Origin: Paucihalobacter ruber
GTDB taxonomy: Bacteria; Bacteroidota; Bacteroidia; Flavobacteriales; Flavobacteriaceae
Length of the DNA stretch: 64,000 bases
Assembly (NCBI RefSeq): GCF_006494535.1
Contig: NZ_VHIQ01000008.1
Location: 1-64,000 of the forward strand
Direction: 5' to 3'
Under the pieces are notes generated by a model. The model was not told the origin of the DNA. It saw nothing but the letters and a program-made list of their open reading frames with translations, and made no database searches. How positions within the stretch are numbered: position 1 is the stretch's first letter; every line of letters begins with the position of its first letter. Of this stretch, positions 25,069 to 35,337 are shown in pieces. Made by a program: the position numbers and the translations under genes.

Positions 25069-25854
25069 ATGAAAAAGAAAGACCTCATTGAGAGAATAAA
25101 AGAAAAGCAACCCGATTTTTCTTATCGGGTAAAAGCACGTACTGAACACTTTACAGAACTTCTCTTTAAATGTCTATTTGATAAAGATGTTCCTTTAGAA
25201 ACGTCGTTAATAGAATTAGAACAAGTTTTTATTGAACTTGTCAATATTGTTTGCTGGGACAAAGCCAAACGATGTCACGAAATATGGGACGAATATTTGC
25301 ATTTGTTTCCCAATATATTAGACCAGCTACATCAAGATGCTCAGTCGCTCGAAAGTCACGACCCGGCGGCAAAATCTTTAGAAGAAGTTTATTTGTGCTA
25401 TCCCGGATTTTTTGCCACAGCTGTCTATAGGTTAAGCCGACCGCTATATTTGAAAGGGTTACCTTTAATCCCGAGACTTATGACCGAGTATGCGCACCAA
25501 GTAACGGGTGTAGATATTCATCCCGGAGCCGATATTGGTTGTTGCTTTTTTATTGACCACGCTACCGGTGTGGTGATTGGCGAAACCACGGTTATTAAAA
25601 ACAATGTTAAATTGTATCAAGGTGTTACGCTTGGAGCGCTATCTGTAAATAAAACCGATAAAAACATCAAAAGGCATCCAACCGTTGAAGACAACGTTAC
25701 CATATATGCCAATGCCACAATTTTAGGAGGTGACACTATTATTGGAGCCAATAGTATTATAGGCGGTAACGTTTGGATCACACAGTCTGTTCCACCGGAT
25801 TCTTTGGTTTACCACACACCTGAAATAAAAATAAAACCCGTTCCAAAAAAGTAA
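25069..25854 (+). CDS. cysE: Serine O-acetyltransferase
   Basis: The 261-residue product, from the ATG at 25069 (a TTG three codons earlier is possible), has an N-terminal helical domain and a C-terminal left-handed beta-helix of hexapeptide repeats. The region DIHPGADIGCCFFIDHATG contains the catalytic His, and YQGVTLGAL follows. It makes O-acetylserine from serine and acetyl-CoA, the first step of cysteine synthesis. The cysM gene starts four bases after its stop, so the product is passed directly to the next enzyme of the operon. Confidence 0.92.
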   Translation: MKKKDLIERIKEKQPDFSYRVKARTEHFTELLFKCLFDKDVPLETSLIELEQVFIELVNIVCWDKAKRCHEIWDEYLHLFPNILDQLHQDAQSLESHDPAAKSLEEVYLCYPGFFATAVYRLSRPLYLKGLPLIPRLMTEYAHQVTGVDIHPGADIGCCFFIDHATGVVIGETTVIKNNVKLYQGVTLGALSVNKTDKNIKRHPTVEDNVTIYANATILGGDTIIGANSIIGGNVWITQSVPPDSLVYHTPEIKIKPVPKK

Positions 25855-25857
25855 CGT

Positions 25858-26742
25858 ATGCATTCGAGTATTTTAGAATTAATTGGCAACACGCCGTTGG
25901 TAAAATCGCAACACCTTAACCCTAATCCAAATGTGGATCTGTATTTTAAGATGGAAGGTCATAATCCCGGCGGAAGTGTTAAAGATCGTGCAGCCTATAA
26001 TATTTTAAAAAGTGCCCTCGATCGTGGCGATATCAATCAACAAACCAAACTTATCGAGCCTACCAGCGGTAATACCGGTATTGCTCTGGCGATGATTGCC
26101 GGATTATTTAAACTAAATATCGAATTGGTAATGCCCGAAAACTCCACCAAAGAACGCGTACAAACCATGCGGGCTTTTGGTGCAAAAGTAACGCTTACGC
26201 CGGCAGACGGCGGTATCATCGCCTCAAGAGATTACGCCGAAGCCAAACGCGATAATGAAGGTTATATCATGCTTAACCAATTTGCCAACGACGATAACTG
26301 GAAAGCCCATTACAAAACCACCGGACCTGAAATCTGGAGAGACACCAAAGGAAAAGTCACGCACTTTGTAGCCACCATGGGAACTACCGGTACCATTATG
26401 GGTACATCTACGTATCTAAAAGAACAAAACAACAACATTCAAATTGTTGGGGTGCAACCTGCAGATGGTGCTTCTATTCCGGGCATCAGAAAATGGCCAA
26501 TTGAATATTTACCAAAAATATACAACCCTAAAAAAATAGATCAAATTATAGAAGTTAACGAAACTCAGGCGAAAAACATGACCCAACAATTAGCCCTACA
26601 AGAAGCAGTTTTTGCCGGTATGAGTAGCGGTGGCAGCGTCTATGCCGCCATAGAATTGTGTAAAACTCTGAAAAGTGGATTGGTGGTTGCTATTATTTGC
26701 GATCGTGGCGACAGGTATTTATCTTCCGATTTATTTGATTAG
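25858..26742 (+). CDS. cysM: Cysteine synthase B (O-acetylserine sulfhydrylase)
   Basis: The 294-residue product is a fold-type II PLP enzyme. Lys42 in GGSVKDRAA binds PLP, and PTSGNTGIAL (about 64-73) is the substrate-carboxylate loop. GTTGT (about 175-179) is the phosphate-binding loop. The length of about 290 residues and the ending SSGGSVYAA fit the CysM subgroup better than CysK. It joins O-acetylserine with sulfide or thiosulfate to form cysteine. Co-operonic with cysE. Confidence 0.9.
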   Translation: MHSSILELIGNTPLVKSQHLNPNPNVDLYFKMEGHNPGGSVKDRAAYNILKSALDRGDINQQTKLIEPTSGNTGIALAMIAGLFKLNIELVMPENSTKERVQTMRAFGAKVTLTPADGGIIASRDYAEAKRDNEGYIMLNQFANDDNWKAHYKTTGPEIWRDTKGKVTHFVATMGTTGTIMGTSTYLKEQNNNIQIVGVQPADGASIPGIRKWPIEYLPKIYNPKKIDQIIEVNETQAKNMTQQLALQEAVFAGMSSGGSVYAAIELCKTLKSGLVVAIICDRGDRYLSSDLFD

Positions 26743-26826
26743 AAAGTTGACTATAAAAAATTTGTAACACTTTATAAATTGTCTTAAATTCACTTTGGTC
26801 ATTTATCATTAACATTATTAAAACCT

Positions 26827-27360
26827 ATGAAAACAAAACATCTACTCAAATTAATCATCGTTCTTACGATTCTTAGTTCTTGTAGTTCTGTAAAAACAAC
26901 TTCAGATTACGACAAATCCGTTAATTTAAGCGATTACAAAACTTTTGGTTTTACAAAGGAGTCAAAGGAACTTCCCACTAATGATTTGGTTAAAAACCGA
27001 ATCCTAAATGCCATTTCGTCTAATCTAAAGAGTAAAGGACTCACAGAGTCTGACAATCCTGATATGTTAGTTGATTTGGGACTTAAAACCAAAGAAAAAA
27101 CAGATTATCAATCTACCAACTACGATATGGGTGGTTATTATGGTAGACGCTGGAGAGTTGGTACAAGTATTGGTACCACTAATACACGGGAAATCAATTA
27201 TACCGAAGGTACGTTGGTAATCAATTTAGTTGATGCTAAAAAAGATCAGTTATTATGGATGGGTTCAGGAACTAGTGTAGTAAGCGACAAATCGGTTAAA
27301 GAAGAAAATATTACCGCAGGTATCAATAAAATTTTAAGTAGTTTTCCTTCTTTAAAATAA
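26827..27360 (+). CDS. DUF4136 lipoprotein
   Basis: The 177-residue product has a lipoprotein signal (LTILSSCSS) and a domain matching DUF4136: SDYDKSVNLSDYKTFGFTK near the start, a helix, then EGTLVINLVDAKKDQLLWMG in the second half. The family is made of envelope lipoproteins of unknown role. It stands alone and ends at the bidirectional terminator at 27409-27442. Confidence 0.8.
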   Translation: MKTKHLLKLIIVLTILSSCSSVKTTSDYDKSVNLSDYKTFGFTKESKELPTNDLVKNRILNAISSNLKSKGLTESDNPDMLVDLGLKTKEKTDYQSTNYDMGGYYGRRWRVGTSIGTTNTREINYTEGTLVINLVDAKKDQLLWMGSGTSVVSDKSVKEENITAGINKILSSFPSLK

Positions 27361-27408
27361 CATTTTTTTACAATTTCGAATTTGATTAATAGATAGCAAT
27401 TATTTGAT

Positions 27409-27442
27409 GATATGGTGGAATTTAGTTCCACCATATCTATTT
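27409..27442. terminator. Bidirectional terminator
   Basis: A perfect 12-bp stem, gatatggtggaa with ttccaccatatc, encloses a 5-base loop and is followed by tattttt. It lies between the DUF4136 gene and the converging histidine kinase gene. Confidence 0.75.
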
Positions 27443-27480
27443 TTAACGATATTACAAGACTGAATAACCTGAGTAATCAA

Positions 27481-28674
27481 TTAACCTCCAATACATTTAA
27501 CATCTTCCAATATGTTTACTTTTTCTGCTGGCTTTTCAATAGGTAAGGTGAAATAAAATGAAGACCCATTACCTTCTACACTTTCAACCCAGATATGACC
27601 ACCATTGCGTTCAAGAAAGCTTTTCACCAATATTAGACCAATACCGGCACCTTTATTTTCTTCAACGGTTTTAGAGAGTGAAATAACCTCTGGCGTAAAA
27701 AGTTTTTCTTGTATTTCTTTAGACATGCCTCTACCGGTATCTTTTATTTCAACTATAATCATGTGATCTCTTTTTTTTGCAGACACCATTATTTTACCGC
27801 CGTCGTGAGAATGTTTGATGGCGTTTGAAACAATGTTTTGTAAAATAGAAATTAACATTTTACCGTCGGCATACACAGAACTTTCTTCTTCCACAGCATT
27901 GTGAAAAACTATAGTTTTAATAGCTGCCGTTTCTTTTAAAGATTGAAAAACTTTGTTGACATAATCAACGAGTTCAATTTTGGCTGGTGCAAATGCCTCG
28001 GCGGCATATTTTATTCTGGCCCATTCCACAAGATAATCCAGCATATTCAACTCGCTTATGGAGGCCGTATGCAGTTCTTCCAATAACTCTTGAGCAAACT
28101 CAGGTTCTAAAATTTCATAGTTTAACTTTAAATATTCGGCGCCTTGAATGATACCGGCTAACGGACTTCTTAAATCGTGCGACAAGATAGCCAGCACTGT
28201 TTCCTTATGTCTGTTTAAATCTTCTAACTCTTTGGCGTATTTATTTATGGCGTCTTCCGAAGCCTTTCGTTTTGTGATATCGCGTAATATTTTTACAAAA
28301 CCCATCACTTCATTTTCTTCATTTTTTAAAGGAAACACCAAACCATCGGCATAAAATGTAGTGCTATCTTTACATAGATGCCATCTTATATCTTTAGATT
28401 TTCCTTCAGCTAAAGCCGTTTCAATTTCCTTTTTTGGAATCCCATTCTTTTTGTCTTCTTCGGTGAAGATAATCTCAAATGGCTTTCCGATAATTTCATC
28501 TTTGGTATATTGAAATATTTTAACTGCTCCTGAATTCCAGCTGTTTATATTGAGTTCTTTATCAACCGTTAGAATTGAATAATCCTTTAAACTATCAATG
28601 ATCTGGCTACATATTTCGGCATTGGGTATGTAGTGCTCTTTAATACTTACTTTATTTTTTGCTTGTTGAATCAT
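27481..28674 (-). CDS. PAS-domain sensor histidine kinase
   Basis: The 397-residue product has a PAS domain with PAC segment (about 22-138), a dimerisation/phosphoacceptor helix with His166 in AILSHDLRSPLAG, and a HATPase domain with the N box (QNIVSNAIKHS), DTGRGMS and GAGIGLILV. It has no membrane span, so it is likely a cytoplasmic kinase sensing a soluble signal or redox state. No response regulator lies next to it, so its partner is elsewhere. Confidence 0.88.
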   Translation of the reverse strand: MIQQAKNKVSIKEHYIPNAEICSQIIDSLKDYSILTVDKELNINSWNSGAVKIFQYTKDEIIGKPFEIIFTEEDKKNGIPKKEIETALAEGKSKDIRWHLCKDSTTFYADGLVFPLKNEENEVMGFVKILRDITKRKASEDAINKYAKELEDLNRHKETVLAILSHDLRSPLAGIIQGAEYLKLNYEILEPEFAQELLEELHTASISELNMLDYLVEWARIKYAAEAFAPAKIELVDYVNKVFQSLKETAAIKTIVFHNAVEEESSVYADGKMLISILQNIVSNAIKHSHDGGKIMVSAKKRDHMIIVEIKDTGRGMSKEIQEKLFTPEVISLSKTVEENKGAGIGLILVKSFLERNGGHIWVESVEGNGSSFYFTLPIEKPAEKVNILEDVKCIGG

Positions 28675-29209
28675 GGTTACCTGTTCTAATTGTTATTTTA
28701 AGATTTGGTGCTTGAATAATCTGAACGAATGTATTCTTTATATAATAATTTGTGTTGCACAATCTCTTTATTTTATTATACAATTCACATATAACTAGTT
28801 TATTTCAATTATGTTATAAAAGAAATCAACTTCAAGTATTACAAAATAAACACAAGAATATGTCAAACAATAAGGCGAGAGACAACTTTAAAACAGTATG
28901 GTGTTAATATTTATAATACAATCATAACACCTTATCATGCAAGACTTAAACATGAAAAAAAAATCATTCAAAATGAATGATGACTATCAAATATCCATCT
29001 TTTTAAAGTCTCTAAACCACTAAAAAATATTTTAAAAACGGACAATCTTAAAGTGAAATTAACTTGTTTTTCTAACTATTTACACTGCTCGTATTGACAT
29101 GTGAATTCTATAATATCTTTCTAAGATTTTGTAAATCTATCGATTATAGTTTTTTAACCTTTACATATTAATAATAAGTATATAAATCACAGTTAAAATA
29201 AAACTTAAG
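28675..29209. other. Intergenic region, no feature seen
   Basis: This AT-rich stretch separates the divergent kinase gene and the stress cluster. I find no ORF, tRNA or strong hairpin. Promoters for both sides must lie here but no clear -7/-33 pair stands out. Confidence 0.5.
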
Positions 29210-29776
29210 ATGAAAACAAAACAAAAACAAAATCAAGATCGTAAGGTTGAAAACAATGCAACACATCGAAGTCTGTTAACCGGTATGTTTAGTGACCGTG
29301 AAAGCACAGAAAATGCATACAATACATTACAAGAAAGAGGTTATAAAAAGGATGACATTAATTTAGTAATGTCCGACGATACTCGTAAAAAATATTTTTC
29401 GGGTTATGCCAAAGAAACTGAAATAGGCACAAAAGCTGCCGAAAGTGCAGGTAAAGGATCTGCAATTGGCGGTTCGGTTGGTGCTGTTGCAGGTGTTATT
29501 GCCGCCATAGGCACAAGTTTGGCTATACCCGGTTTGGGAATTGTAATTGCCGGTCCTATTGCAGCAGGTTTAGCCGGTGCAGGTGCAGGCGCCATTACAG
29601 GTGGTGTAATTGGAGCATTGGTAGGGTCTGGAATTCCAGAAGCCCGAGCTAAATTATACGAATCGGGTATTGAAGATGGACAAATTGTATTAGGAGTTCG
29701 TCCACGTAACGATGAAGACGCCGAATATCTTGAAAATAATTGGAGAAGTAATAAAGGTCAAGAAATTCAATACTAG
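29210..29776 (+). CDS. General-stress-type protein with glycine-zipper region
   Basis: The 188-residue product has an N-terminal YflT-like domain (SLLTGMFSDRESTENAYNTLQERGYKKDDI, about 20-50) and a central Gly/Ala-rich stretch (about 78-145) with repeated GxxxG patterns that may pack as a membrane hairpin, then VLGVRPRNDEDAEYLEN. Proteins of this build are general stress proteins in many bacteria. It opens a plus-strand group of envelope and stress genes. Confidence 0.75.
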   Translation: MKTKQKQNQDRKVENNATHRSLLTGMFSDRESTENAYNTLQERGYKKDDINLVMSDDTRKKYFSGYAKETEIGTKAAESAGKGSAIGGSVGAVAGVIAAIGTSLAIPGLGIVIAGPIAAGLAGAGAGAITGGVIGALVGSGIPEARAKLYESGIEDGQIVLGVRPRNDEDAEYLENNWRSNKGQEIQY

Positions 29777-29793
29777 AATTTTAAGGTACCAAT

Positions 29794-29824
29794 AAACGGA
29801 ATGACTTTATAAGTCGTTCCGTTT
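29794..29824 (+). terminator. Hairpin after stress protein gene
   Basis: The arms aaacggaatgact and gtcgttccgttt can pair (about 12 bp) with a short loop, 18 bases after the stop codon. The U-tract is weak, so it may act as an RNA-stabilising hairpin rather than a terminator. Confidence 0.45.
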
Positions 29825-29867
29825 AAACCTATTTAATTAGAAATACTAAAACTTAAAATAAATCAAA

Positions 29868-30593
29868 ATGAGAACATTAACACCTTTAAAAGAAATTATC
29901 ATACAGATAATTTTAACAACATTTATTGTAACACTTGTATCCTGTGGCCCGGCACAAAATACTGAAGAACCCGGCTTATACAATCAAGACAATAGTAATA
30001 GAATGGACAACTACAAAATAAGTAATGATAGTCTTAGTAACTATTACCGTACCGATAATGATCTACTTGGCAACGATATATTAATTGATAATAGATCTGC
30101 TAATGAAAGAATTAACTATAGACTTAACGCACAGCAGCAAAAAAGAGATTCACAATTTCTTGCAGGAGCAGCCACAACTAACCTAAAACAAATAAAGGCA
30201 GGAAAATTGGCTCAGAAAAACGGAAAAACAGAAGAAGTTAGGGAGTTGGGAAAAATGATGGAAGATGCCCACCAAAAGTCGCAAAAGGATTTAACAGCAC
30301 TAGCGCAGCGCAAAAATATTCAAATTCCTACTTTTCTGGATGTCAGCGCTCAGAGCGATTACGATGAATTCTTCTATGAATCTAAAGATAATTTTGACAA
30401 AGTATATACTGATATGATGATCAATCTGCATGAAGAATCAATAGAAGACTTTGAAAAAGCGTCAACAGAAAGTAACGATACCGATATTAAAAATTGGGCT
30501 GTTGCTACTTTACCAGATTTGCGCAAACATCTTGAGCACTCAAAGGAATGTCAGAAAAAATCTAGTCATATGATGCATTTGAAGAAAAATTAA
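29868..30593 (+). CDS. DUF4142 lipoprotein
   Basis: The 241-residue product is a lipoprotein (signal ending LVSC, Cys26) with an Asn/Asp-rich linker (about 35-85) and a C-terminal DUF4142 helical domain (about 90-235) with the ferritin-like pattern NLKQIKAGKLAQKNGKTEEV and MINLHEESIEDFEKA. DUF4142 proteins are predicted periplasmic four-helix bundles of unknown function, often beside stress genes. A weak hairpin with a T-run follows at about 30690-30709. Confidence 0.8.
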   Translation: MRTLTPLKEIIIQIILTTFIVTLVSCGPAQNTEEPGLYNQDNSNRMDNYKISNDSLSNYYRTDNDLLGNDILIDNRSANERINYRLNAQQQKRDSQFLAGAATTNLKQIKAGKLAQKNGKTEEVRELGKMMEDAHQKSQKDLTALAQRKNIQIPTFLDVSAQSDYDEFFYESKDNFDKVYTDMMINLHEESIEDFEKASTESNDTDIKNWAVATLPDLRKHLEHSKECQKKSSHMMHLKKN

Positions 30594-31044
30594 TGCCAAT
30601 TAAATTTTTATCAAACAAAAGGATATTCATTTAATTAAATTGATTCTTATACAAGTAATTGTTTAAGAGACAGAATAGAAAATAATGGTGAAACCACGTC
30701 GGTTTTTTTATTAAGGCCTGCGGTCTTCACGGTTTTAAAAAATTTAAAGCTAAAGAAATTCTATGATTACAATTTCGTCTGGATAACTTACCTAAATATT
30801 AATTTAAAGTTATCCATTCGAAATGTTTATCGAATTCAAAATTCTTTTAGTAAAAAGTAAAATCGACAAGCATTTCCGGTAATCATAACGGATTTTTTGT
30901 TACAACTTTTTATCAATTGTTACGCACTTGCCAAACATCCTTAATAAACCTAAAGTTATCATAAACATAAACAGAATAAAGCATTGTGCAAGACTACAAT
31001 ATCGAAGTATCGTACTTTGGAAATTAACCGAATTGCAATAGACC
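30594..31044. other. Intergenic region, mostly featureless
   Basis: Apart from a weak hairpin with a T-run (aaaccacgtcggttttttt, about 30690-30709) that may end the DUF4142 transcript, I see no ORF or RNA gene in this interval. Confidence 0.45.
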
Positions 31045-32223
31045 ATGAAACCTATAATTATAAAAGTACTATTAAACTTGGCCATTTTCGCCCTTTGTCT
31101 TTCTGCTTTAAATGCACAAGAGAGAAGTGTAAAAGTTGATTTTGAATCAGGATCCTTTTACAACAATCCAAAAATTCCATACGATGAACCATTTGTGATA
31201 ACAGGAGAGACAGGCAGTGACATCGAATTTGTGAAAATTAATATTTACAACGAAGATAAAAACGATGTGCTACACTACTATGTTTGGAATAGAATAGACA
31301 GTAATAGTTCAGAAACTTTTAATATTGTGGTTCCGGCAGTTCTTAGATCCAATTCAAAATACGATTTTGAGATCATTACTTATAAACTTTTATCACCAGA
31401 CAAAAAAGAAGCGCTGCTGCACGATGTTGAAGATCGTGTACGTTTTTTGCTTACTAACAACTTTTATTTTGATGGAAAAAATGTAATTGTAAACAAGCCA
31501 AAGGATGTTTACAAAAAAATTGATCAATTATTATCAGATTCTTTTCAATTTTATGAGTCGAAGAATTTAATACCAATGCAAGCGCCATCTCCCCTTATTT
31601 TAGAGGCCTTAAATAATCAAAGCGATTTTAAATTTGGGAGGTTTTTTAAAAAATCAACCCGTGCAGAGATAGATGATAAAGCAAACGCAATGATTGCCGA
31701 AAAGGTAGAACATTTAGTAAGTTTAATAAGCTCAGAAATCGCACCGTTTTTAAACACACAGCTCGTACAGCACTACAGACAGGCCAACGTTAATAATATT
31801 GAAACTGATAAAGAATCCTTTACACTACCCGTAAATATTGGTATGTACGCATGGGACAAATCGGTTAGCATAGATAACATTTCTACAAACAACACCAATT
31901 TTACACTTGGTGCAGGAATAACCCTGCCGTTTAGTAATAGAAGTACACTGGCATCAAGATCTAAAATGGTTGATTCATTTGGCTTTTCTATTGGAGTTTT
32001 ATTTGAACCAATTGAAGATAGCAAAGGCACTAAATTTGTAACCCCGGGAGTTAACCTTCCTGTATACACCGGCCTTGGAATTCGTTTCTTTAAGGTGTTG
32101 CGCTTTAATGCAGGTGTTATAGTATTGGGTGAAAAAGGAAATCAAAATTTTAATAAATTAACAGTAATACCAACAGCCGGACTGGCATTAGAACTAAACC
32201 TATGGATGGGAGTAAAAAATTAA
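31045..32223 (+). CDS. Secreted protein with putative C-terminal barrel, unknown
   Basis: The 392-residue product has a signal peptide ending LNAQ. The first 120 residues look like a beta-sandwich with an interaction role (SVKVDFESGSFYNNPKIPYD); the middle is helical; the last 120 residues show alternating strands ending LALELNLWMGVKN, like a small outer-membrane barrel. I do not recognise the family. The next gene, for an OmpA-type lipoprotein, starts 22 bases before its stop, so the two products probably work together at the outer membrane. Confidence 0.6.
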   Translation: MKPIIIKVLLNLAIFALCLSALNAQERSVKVDFESGSFYNNPKIPYDEPFVITGETGSDIEFVKINIYNEDKNDVLHYYVWNRIDSNSSETFNIVVPAVLRSNSKYDFEIITYKLLSPDKKEALLHDVEDRVRFLLTNNFYFDGKNVIVNKPKDVYKKIDQLLSDSFQFYESKNLIPMQAPSPLILEALNNQSDFKFGRFFKKSTRAEIDDKANAMIAEKVEHLVSLISSEIAPFLNTQLVQHYRQANVNNIETDKESFTLPVNIGMYAWDKSVSIDNISTNNTNFTLGAGITLPFSNRSTLASRSKMVDSFGFSIGVLFEPIEDSKGTKFVTPGVNLPVYTGLGIRFFKVLRFNAGVIVLGEKGNQNFNKLTVIPTAGLALELNLWMGVKN

Positions 32224-33827
32224 TTGGAATATTTTTATTAGGTTATATGATCTTGACTTTTAATGCTTGTAAAGTTCAAAAGCATAGTTATGGAGGTTTA
32301 TATATAGATAGCGAAAATTTAGTTAGTGACTCAATAAGGGCTGATAAAAAGATAGTTGATTTTGAGATAAAGACCGACTCTATTAAAAAAATGATGCGCA
32401 AATCAACAGATAGTTTATATCAAAAAAGAGTTGAAAAATTGCTTACTTCTCTTTCCGATTCCATTGAGCAGTTACGCTTTCAAATATCTGAGATTCAAAA
32501 ACAACAGTACACAATAACTGACAGTATTTATGTATGGGGCGAACAACAAGATTTTCAACCAAAAGACAGTGTGCAAAAAGTAGAAAGTTTTAAAACACCA
32601 GCTCAAATAAAAACTGACAATTTAAAATCGCAACAAACTCATAAAAATGAACTTAAAACAACCAATAGTGTAAAAAATGACACTGCAGAAAATAGAAAAA
32701 AAATGCAGATAGTAAAAAAAGCAGATAATCAGTCAGAAATCAAAAGCGATCAAGTTATAGAAGATAGAAACGACAGCATCAATTCTTCAAAAACTCAAAA
32801 TGGAGTGGTTACAAAATCTTTAAACCAGAAATTGAACACCACAGATAATGCAATAGAAACAAAAAATATAAATAAGGAAGATGCTCTTATGCCCTATAAT
32901 AATAACACACAGGTGTTACAAACCAAAAACGACACAATTGTTCCAATTCTCAGCCAAATCGATGAACTGCAAAGCACTAATACCATAAAAAACGATACAA
33001 TTTTTATGGTGAGAGAAATAGCTGAATCAACTCTTTTAGAAAATCAGCATCAGGATTACATGAATCGGCAAAAACTCAAAGCGAAAGATGATCAAATTCA
33101 GAGCTTACAAAATCAGATAAACGCACAGCAAAGTTCAAATACCAAAAGGCAGCAACAATCATTTATTTTAAGAGATAGAACGCAGCGTCAGCCGTCTAAC
33201 AATCAACAATCCGATCAATTAAGCATGCAATTAATTAAAGATCGAAACGATACTATTCAATATCTTAGAAGCCAATTACGAAGTCTACAACTTGAACCAC
33301 AGAAAAGAGATACTGTTATTCTAGAACAACAAAACAGAAATTCACAATCAGTCAACAAACCCGTTGACGCGTCAAAATTAACATACTCTGTTAAGAACTT
33401 AGAAGACAGTTTAAAATCGCTTAATAGCCGAATGTCAATTATGGAGAAATCAGCAGCTGCCAGACAGAACGAAAGAAATGCCGCTCTATCTAAAAAACCG
33501 GATACTAGTTCGATGGTTGTTTTTTATGATAAAGGCAATATAGTTCCTAATAATGAAGCACTTGTGTTAAAACAAATTAAGACATTAAGCAATAATAATA
33601 AGGTATTGAACTTAACACTCTCAGGATATACCGATAGTTCTGGCAGCTCAATAGTTAATAAAAAAATCACTAATGAGAGAATCAACTATTTATCAGAAAT
33701 AATTAAACAATGGATTTCCGAAGATAAAATATTCTTTCAAAACTTCGGGGATGTTCTATCTTCTAATAAAATGATTAGCGATGAACGCAGGATAGAAATA
33801 ACAGTACTTACAGAAGAGCCTAATTAA
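32202..33827 (+). CDS. Lipoprotein with long linker and OmpA-like domain
   Basis: The 541-residue product is a lipoprotein (signal ending FNAC, Cys23). It is followed by about 390 residues of Gln/Asn/Lys/Ser-rich coiled-coil and linker sequence with recurring NDT and RNDSI-type motifs. The last 105 residues form an OmpA-type peptidoglycan-binding domain (VVFYDKGNIVPNNEALVL, LSGYTDSSGSS, NERINYLSEII, DERRIEI). It likely spans from outer membrane to peptidoglycan. It overlaps the preceding gene by 22 bases. Confidence 0.75.
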   Translation: MDGSKKLIGIFLLGYMILTFNACKVQKHSYGGLYIDSENLVSDSIRADKKIVDFEIKTDSIKKMMRKSTDSLYQKRVEKLLTSLSDSIEQLRFQISEIQKQQYTITDSIYVWGEQQDFQPKDSVQKVESFKTPAQIKTDNLKSQQTHKNELKTTNSVKNDTAENRKKMQIVKKADNQSEIKSDQVIEDRNDSINSSKTQNGVVTKSLNQKLNTTDNAIETKNINKEDALMPYNNNTQVLQTKNDTIVPILSQIDELQSTNTIKNDTIFMVREIAESTLLENQHQDYMNRQKLKAKDDQIQSLQNQINAQQSSNTKRQQQSFILRDRTQRQPSNNQQSDQLSMQLIKDRNDTIQYLRSQLRSLQLEPQKRDTVILEQQNRNSQSVNKPVDASKLTYSVKNLEDSLKSLNSRMSIMEKSAAARQNERNAALSKKPDTSSMVVFYDKGNIVPNNEALVLKQIKTLSNNNKVLNLTLSGYTDSSGSSIVNKKITNERINYLSEIIKQWISEDKIFFQNFGDVLSSNKMISDERRIEITVLTEEPN

Positions 33828-33922
33828 TTTTTTTGATATCATAGTCTATTCGCACACTTTACTTGGTTGATTAGGCGGTTTTATAGCACCAACAAGATTA
33901 TACTGAAAATTAAAAGTGAATT

Positions 33923-34996
33923 ATGGAAACAACAGACCCTATTGAAGATAAAGCCATAGAAGACATCAAAAAGGATGAAAAGGTACAACGAGCCTTAAGC
34001 GAAACTTCAATCTCATCACCAAACGAAGGTACGATAACTTTTAAAAAAGATGCGCCGCTTCTGGGTATTACTGCTATTGTATTTTTGGCCTGTATTGTTT
34101 TTTATTTTTTGCTGAGATGGGATCGCATCCCTATTTCCGACAATTATATTCCAATAGCACAAAAGCTCACCTTGGCCGTTATGTTCATTTCATTAGTGTT
34201 AATGGCAACGAGACTCCTAAAAATAATATTTGACCACAAAATAGAAAATAAATCATCGGTTTTTAATTTTAATCGTATCGCCGACTTGTTCGCCGGTATG
34301 CTGATACTTGCCATAATATTGTCGCTGTTGTTTGCCAACTGGTATGCAGCAATGGTATCTTTTGGCATTGTATCACTGATTCTTGGATTTGCTTTACAAA
34401 ATTTAATCACAAGTTTTTTTGGATGGCTCTACATTCTTATCCGTAAACCTTACGAAGTTGGTGAACGCATTAAAATTGGCAATGTCTTTGGCGATGTTAT
34501 TAATGTAAGTTACTTAGATACCACTTTATGGGAATTTAATGGTGATTATTTAACCTCCGATCATCCAAGTGGGCGTATTATTAGATTTGCCAATTCAAAA
34601 GTGTTCAGTGAATATGTATATAATTATTCGTGGCCGCTGTTTCCATTTATTTGGAATGAGCTTAGTTTTTTCATTTCATACGATAGCGATTTTAAATTTA
34701 CAAGTGAAACGGTAAAACGTATTGTTGAAATTAAAATTGGTGAAGCTATGGTTAGAAGAGTGAAGCGTTTTAAAAAGATTTTGGCTGACACACCTGTTGA
34801 TGAGTTAAATGTAAATGAATATCCTTCAGTTATTTTAAAATCGCACAACAACACCTGGATAGAAGTAGTTGTACGATATTTGGTTGATCCTAAAAATTCA
34901 GGTAGAATCAAAAAAGAACTCTTTGAAAGCGTTATGGAAGAGCTTAAAAAAAATCCTTCAAAAGTAAGATTTCCAAACACCAATAAACCTATTTAA
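33923..34996 (+). CDS. MscS-family mechanosensitive channel
   Basis: The 357-residue product has three to four membrane segments (about 48-66, 78-95, 115-140, 142-165), the last being the pore-lining helix with LILGFALQNLITSFFGWLYI, followed by the MscS beta-domain (YEVGERIKIGNVFGDVINVSYLDTTLWE). It should open under membrane tension to release solutes during hypo-osmotic shock. Its place in a stress and envelope cluster fits that job. Confidence 0.87.
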   Translation: METTDPIEDKAIEDIKKDEKVQRALSETSISSPNEGTITFKKDAPLLGITAIVFLACIVFYFLLRWDRIPISDNYIPIAQKLTLAVMFISLVLMATRLLKIIFDHKIENKSSVFNFNRIADLFAGMLILAIILSLLFANWYAAMVSFGIVSLILGFALQNLITSFFGWLYILIRKPYEVGERIKIGNVFGDVINVSYLDTTLWEFNGDYLTSDHPSGRIIRFANSKVFSEYVYNYSWPLFPFIWNELSFFISYDSDFKFTSETVKRIVEIKIGEAMVRRVKRFKKILADTPVDELNVNEYPSVILKSHNNTWIEVVVRYLVDPKNSGRIKKELFESVMEELKKNPSKVRFPNTNKPI

Positions 34997-35337
34997 GGTA
35001 TATGCCGATTCAGTTGATGGTATTTTAAACTCAATTCTGTTTAAAATTAATTCAGATACTAATCAATGTCAATTTTCCCGCACTTATAAAAGGTAGGCAT
35101 TCTTGAATTGATATTACCTAAATAATGCTAATCTCTTTATTCTTTACGTCTAACAATTATTAAAAAACCCCAAAGAAACACGGTCGTAATTTCCTTTACT
35201 AATATGTAAATTATGTTATTATTGATAAGGATTATGTAAGGATTAGATTGATTATCAACTGTATTTTTGTATATCAACAGAACAGAAGCTTTACTTAATC
35301 AGATTCTAACAGGTTATCCAACCTATAAATAAAAAAA
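34997..35337. other. Intergenic region before catalase remnant
   Basis: No ORF or RNA gene is seen. It contains tatttttg at 35262-35269, a good match to the TAnnTTTG -7 box, 68 bases before the remnant start. This may be the former catalase promoter and may now serve the ferritin-like genes downstream. Confidence 0.45.
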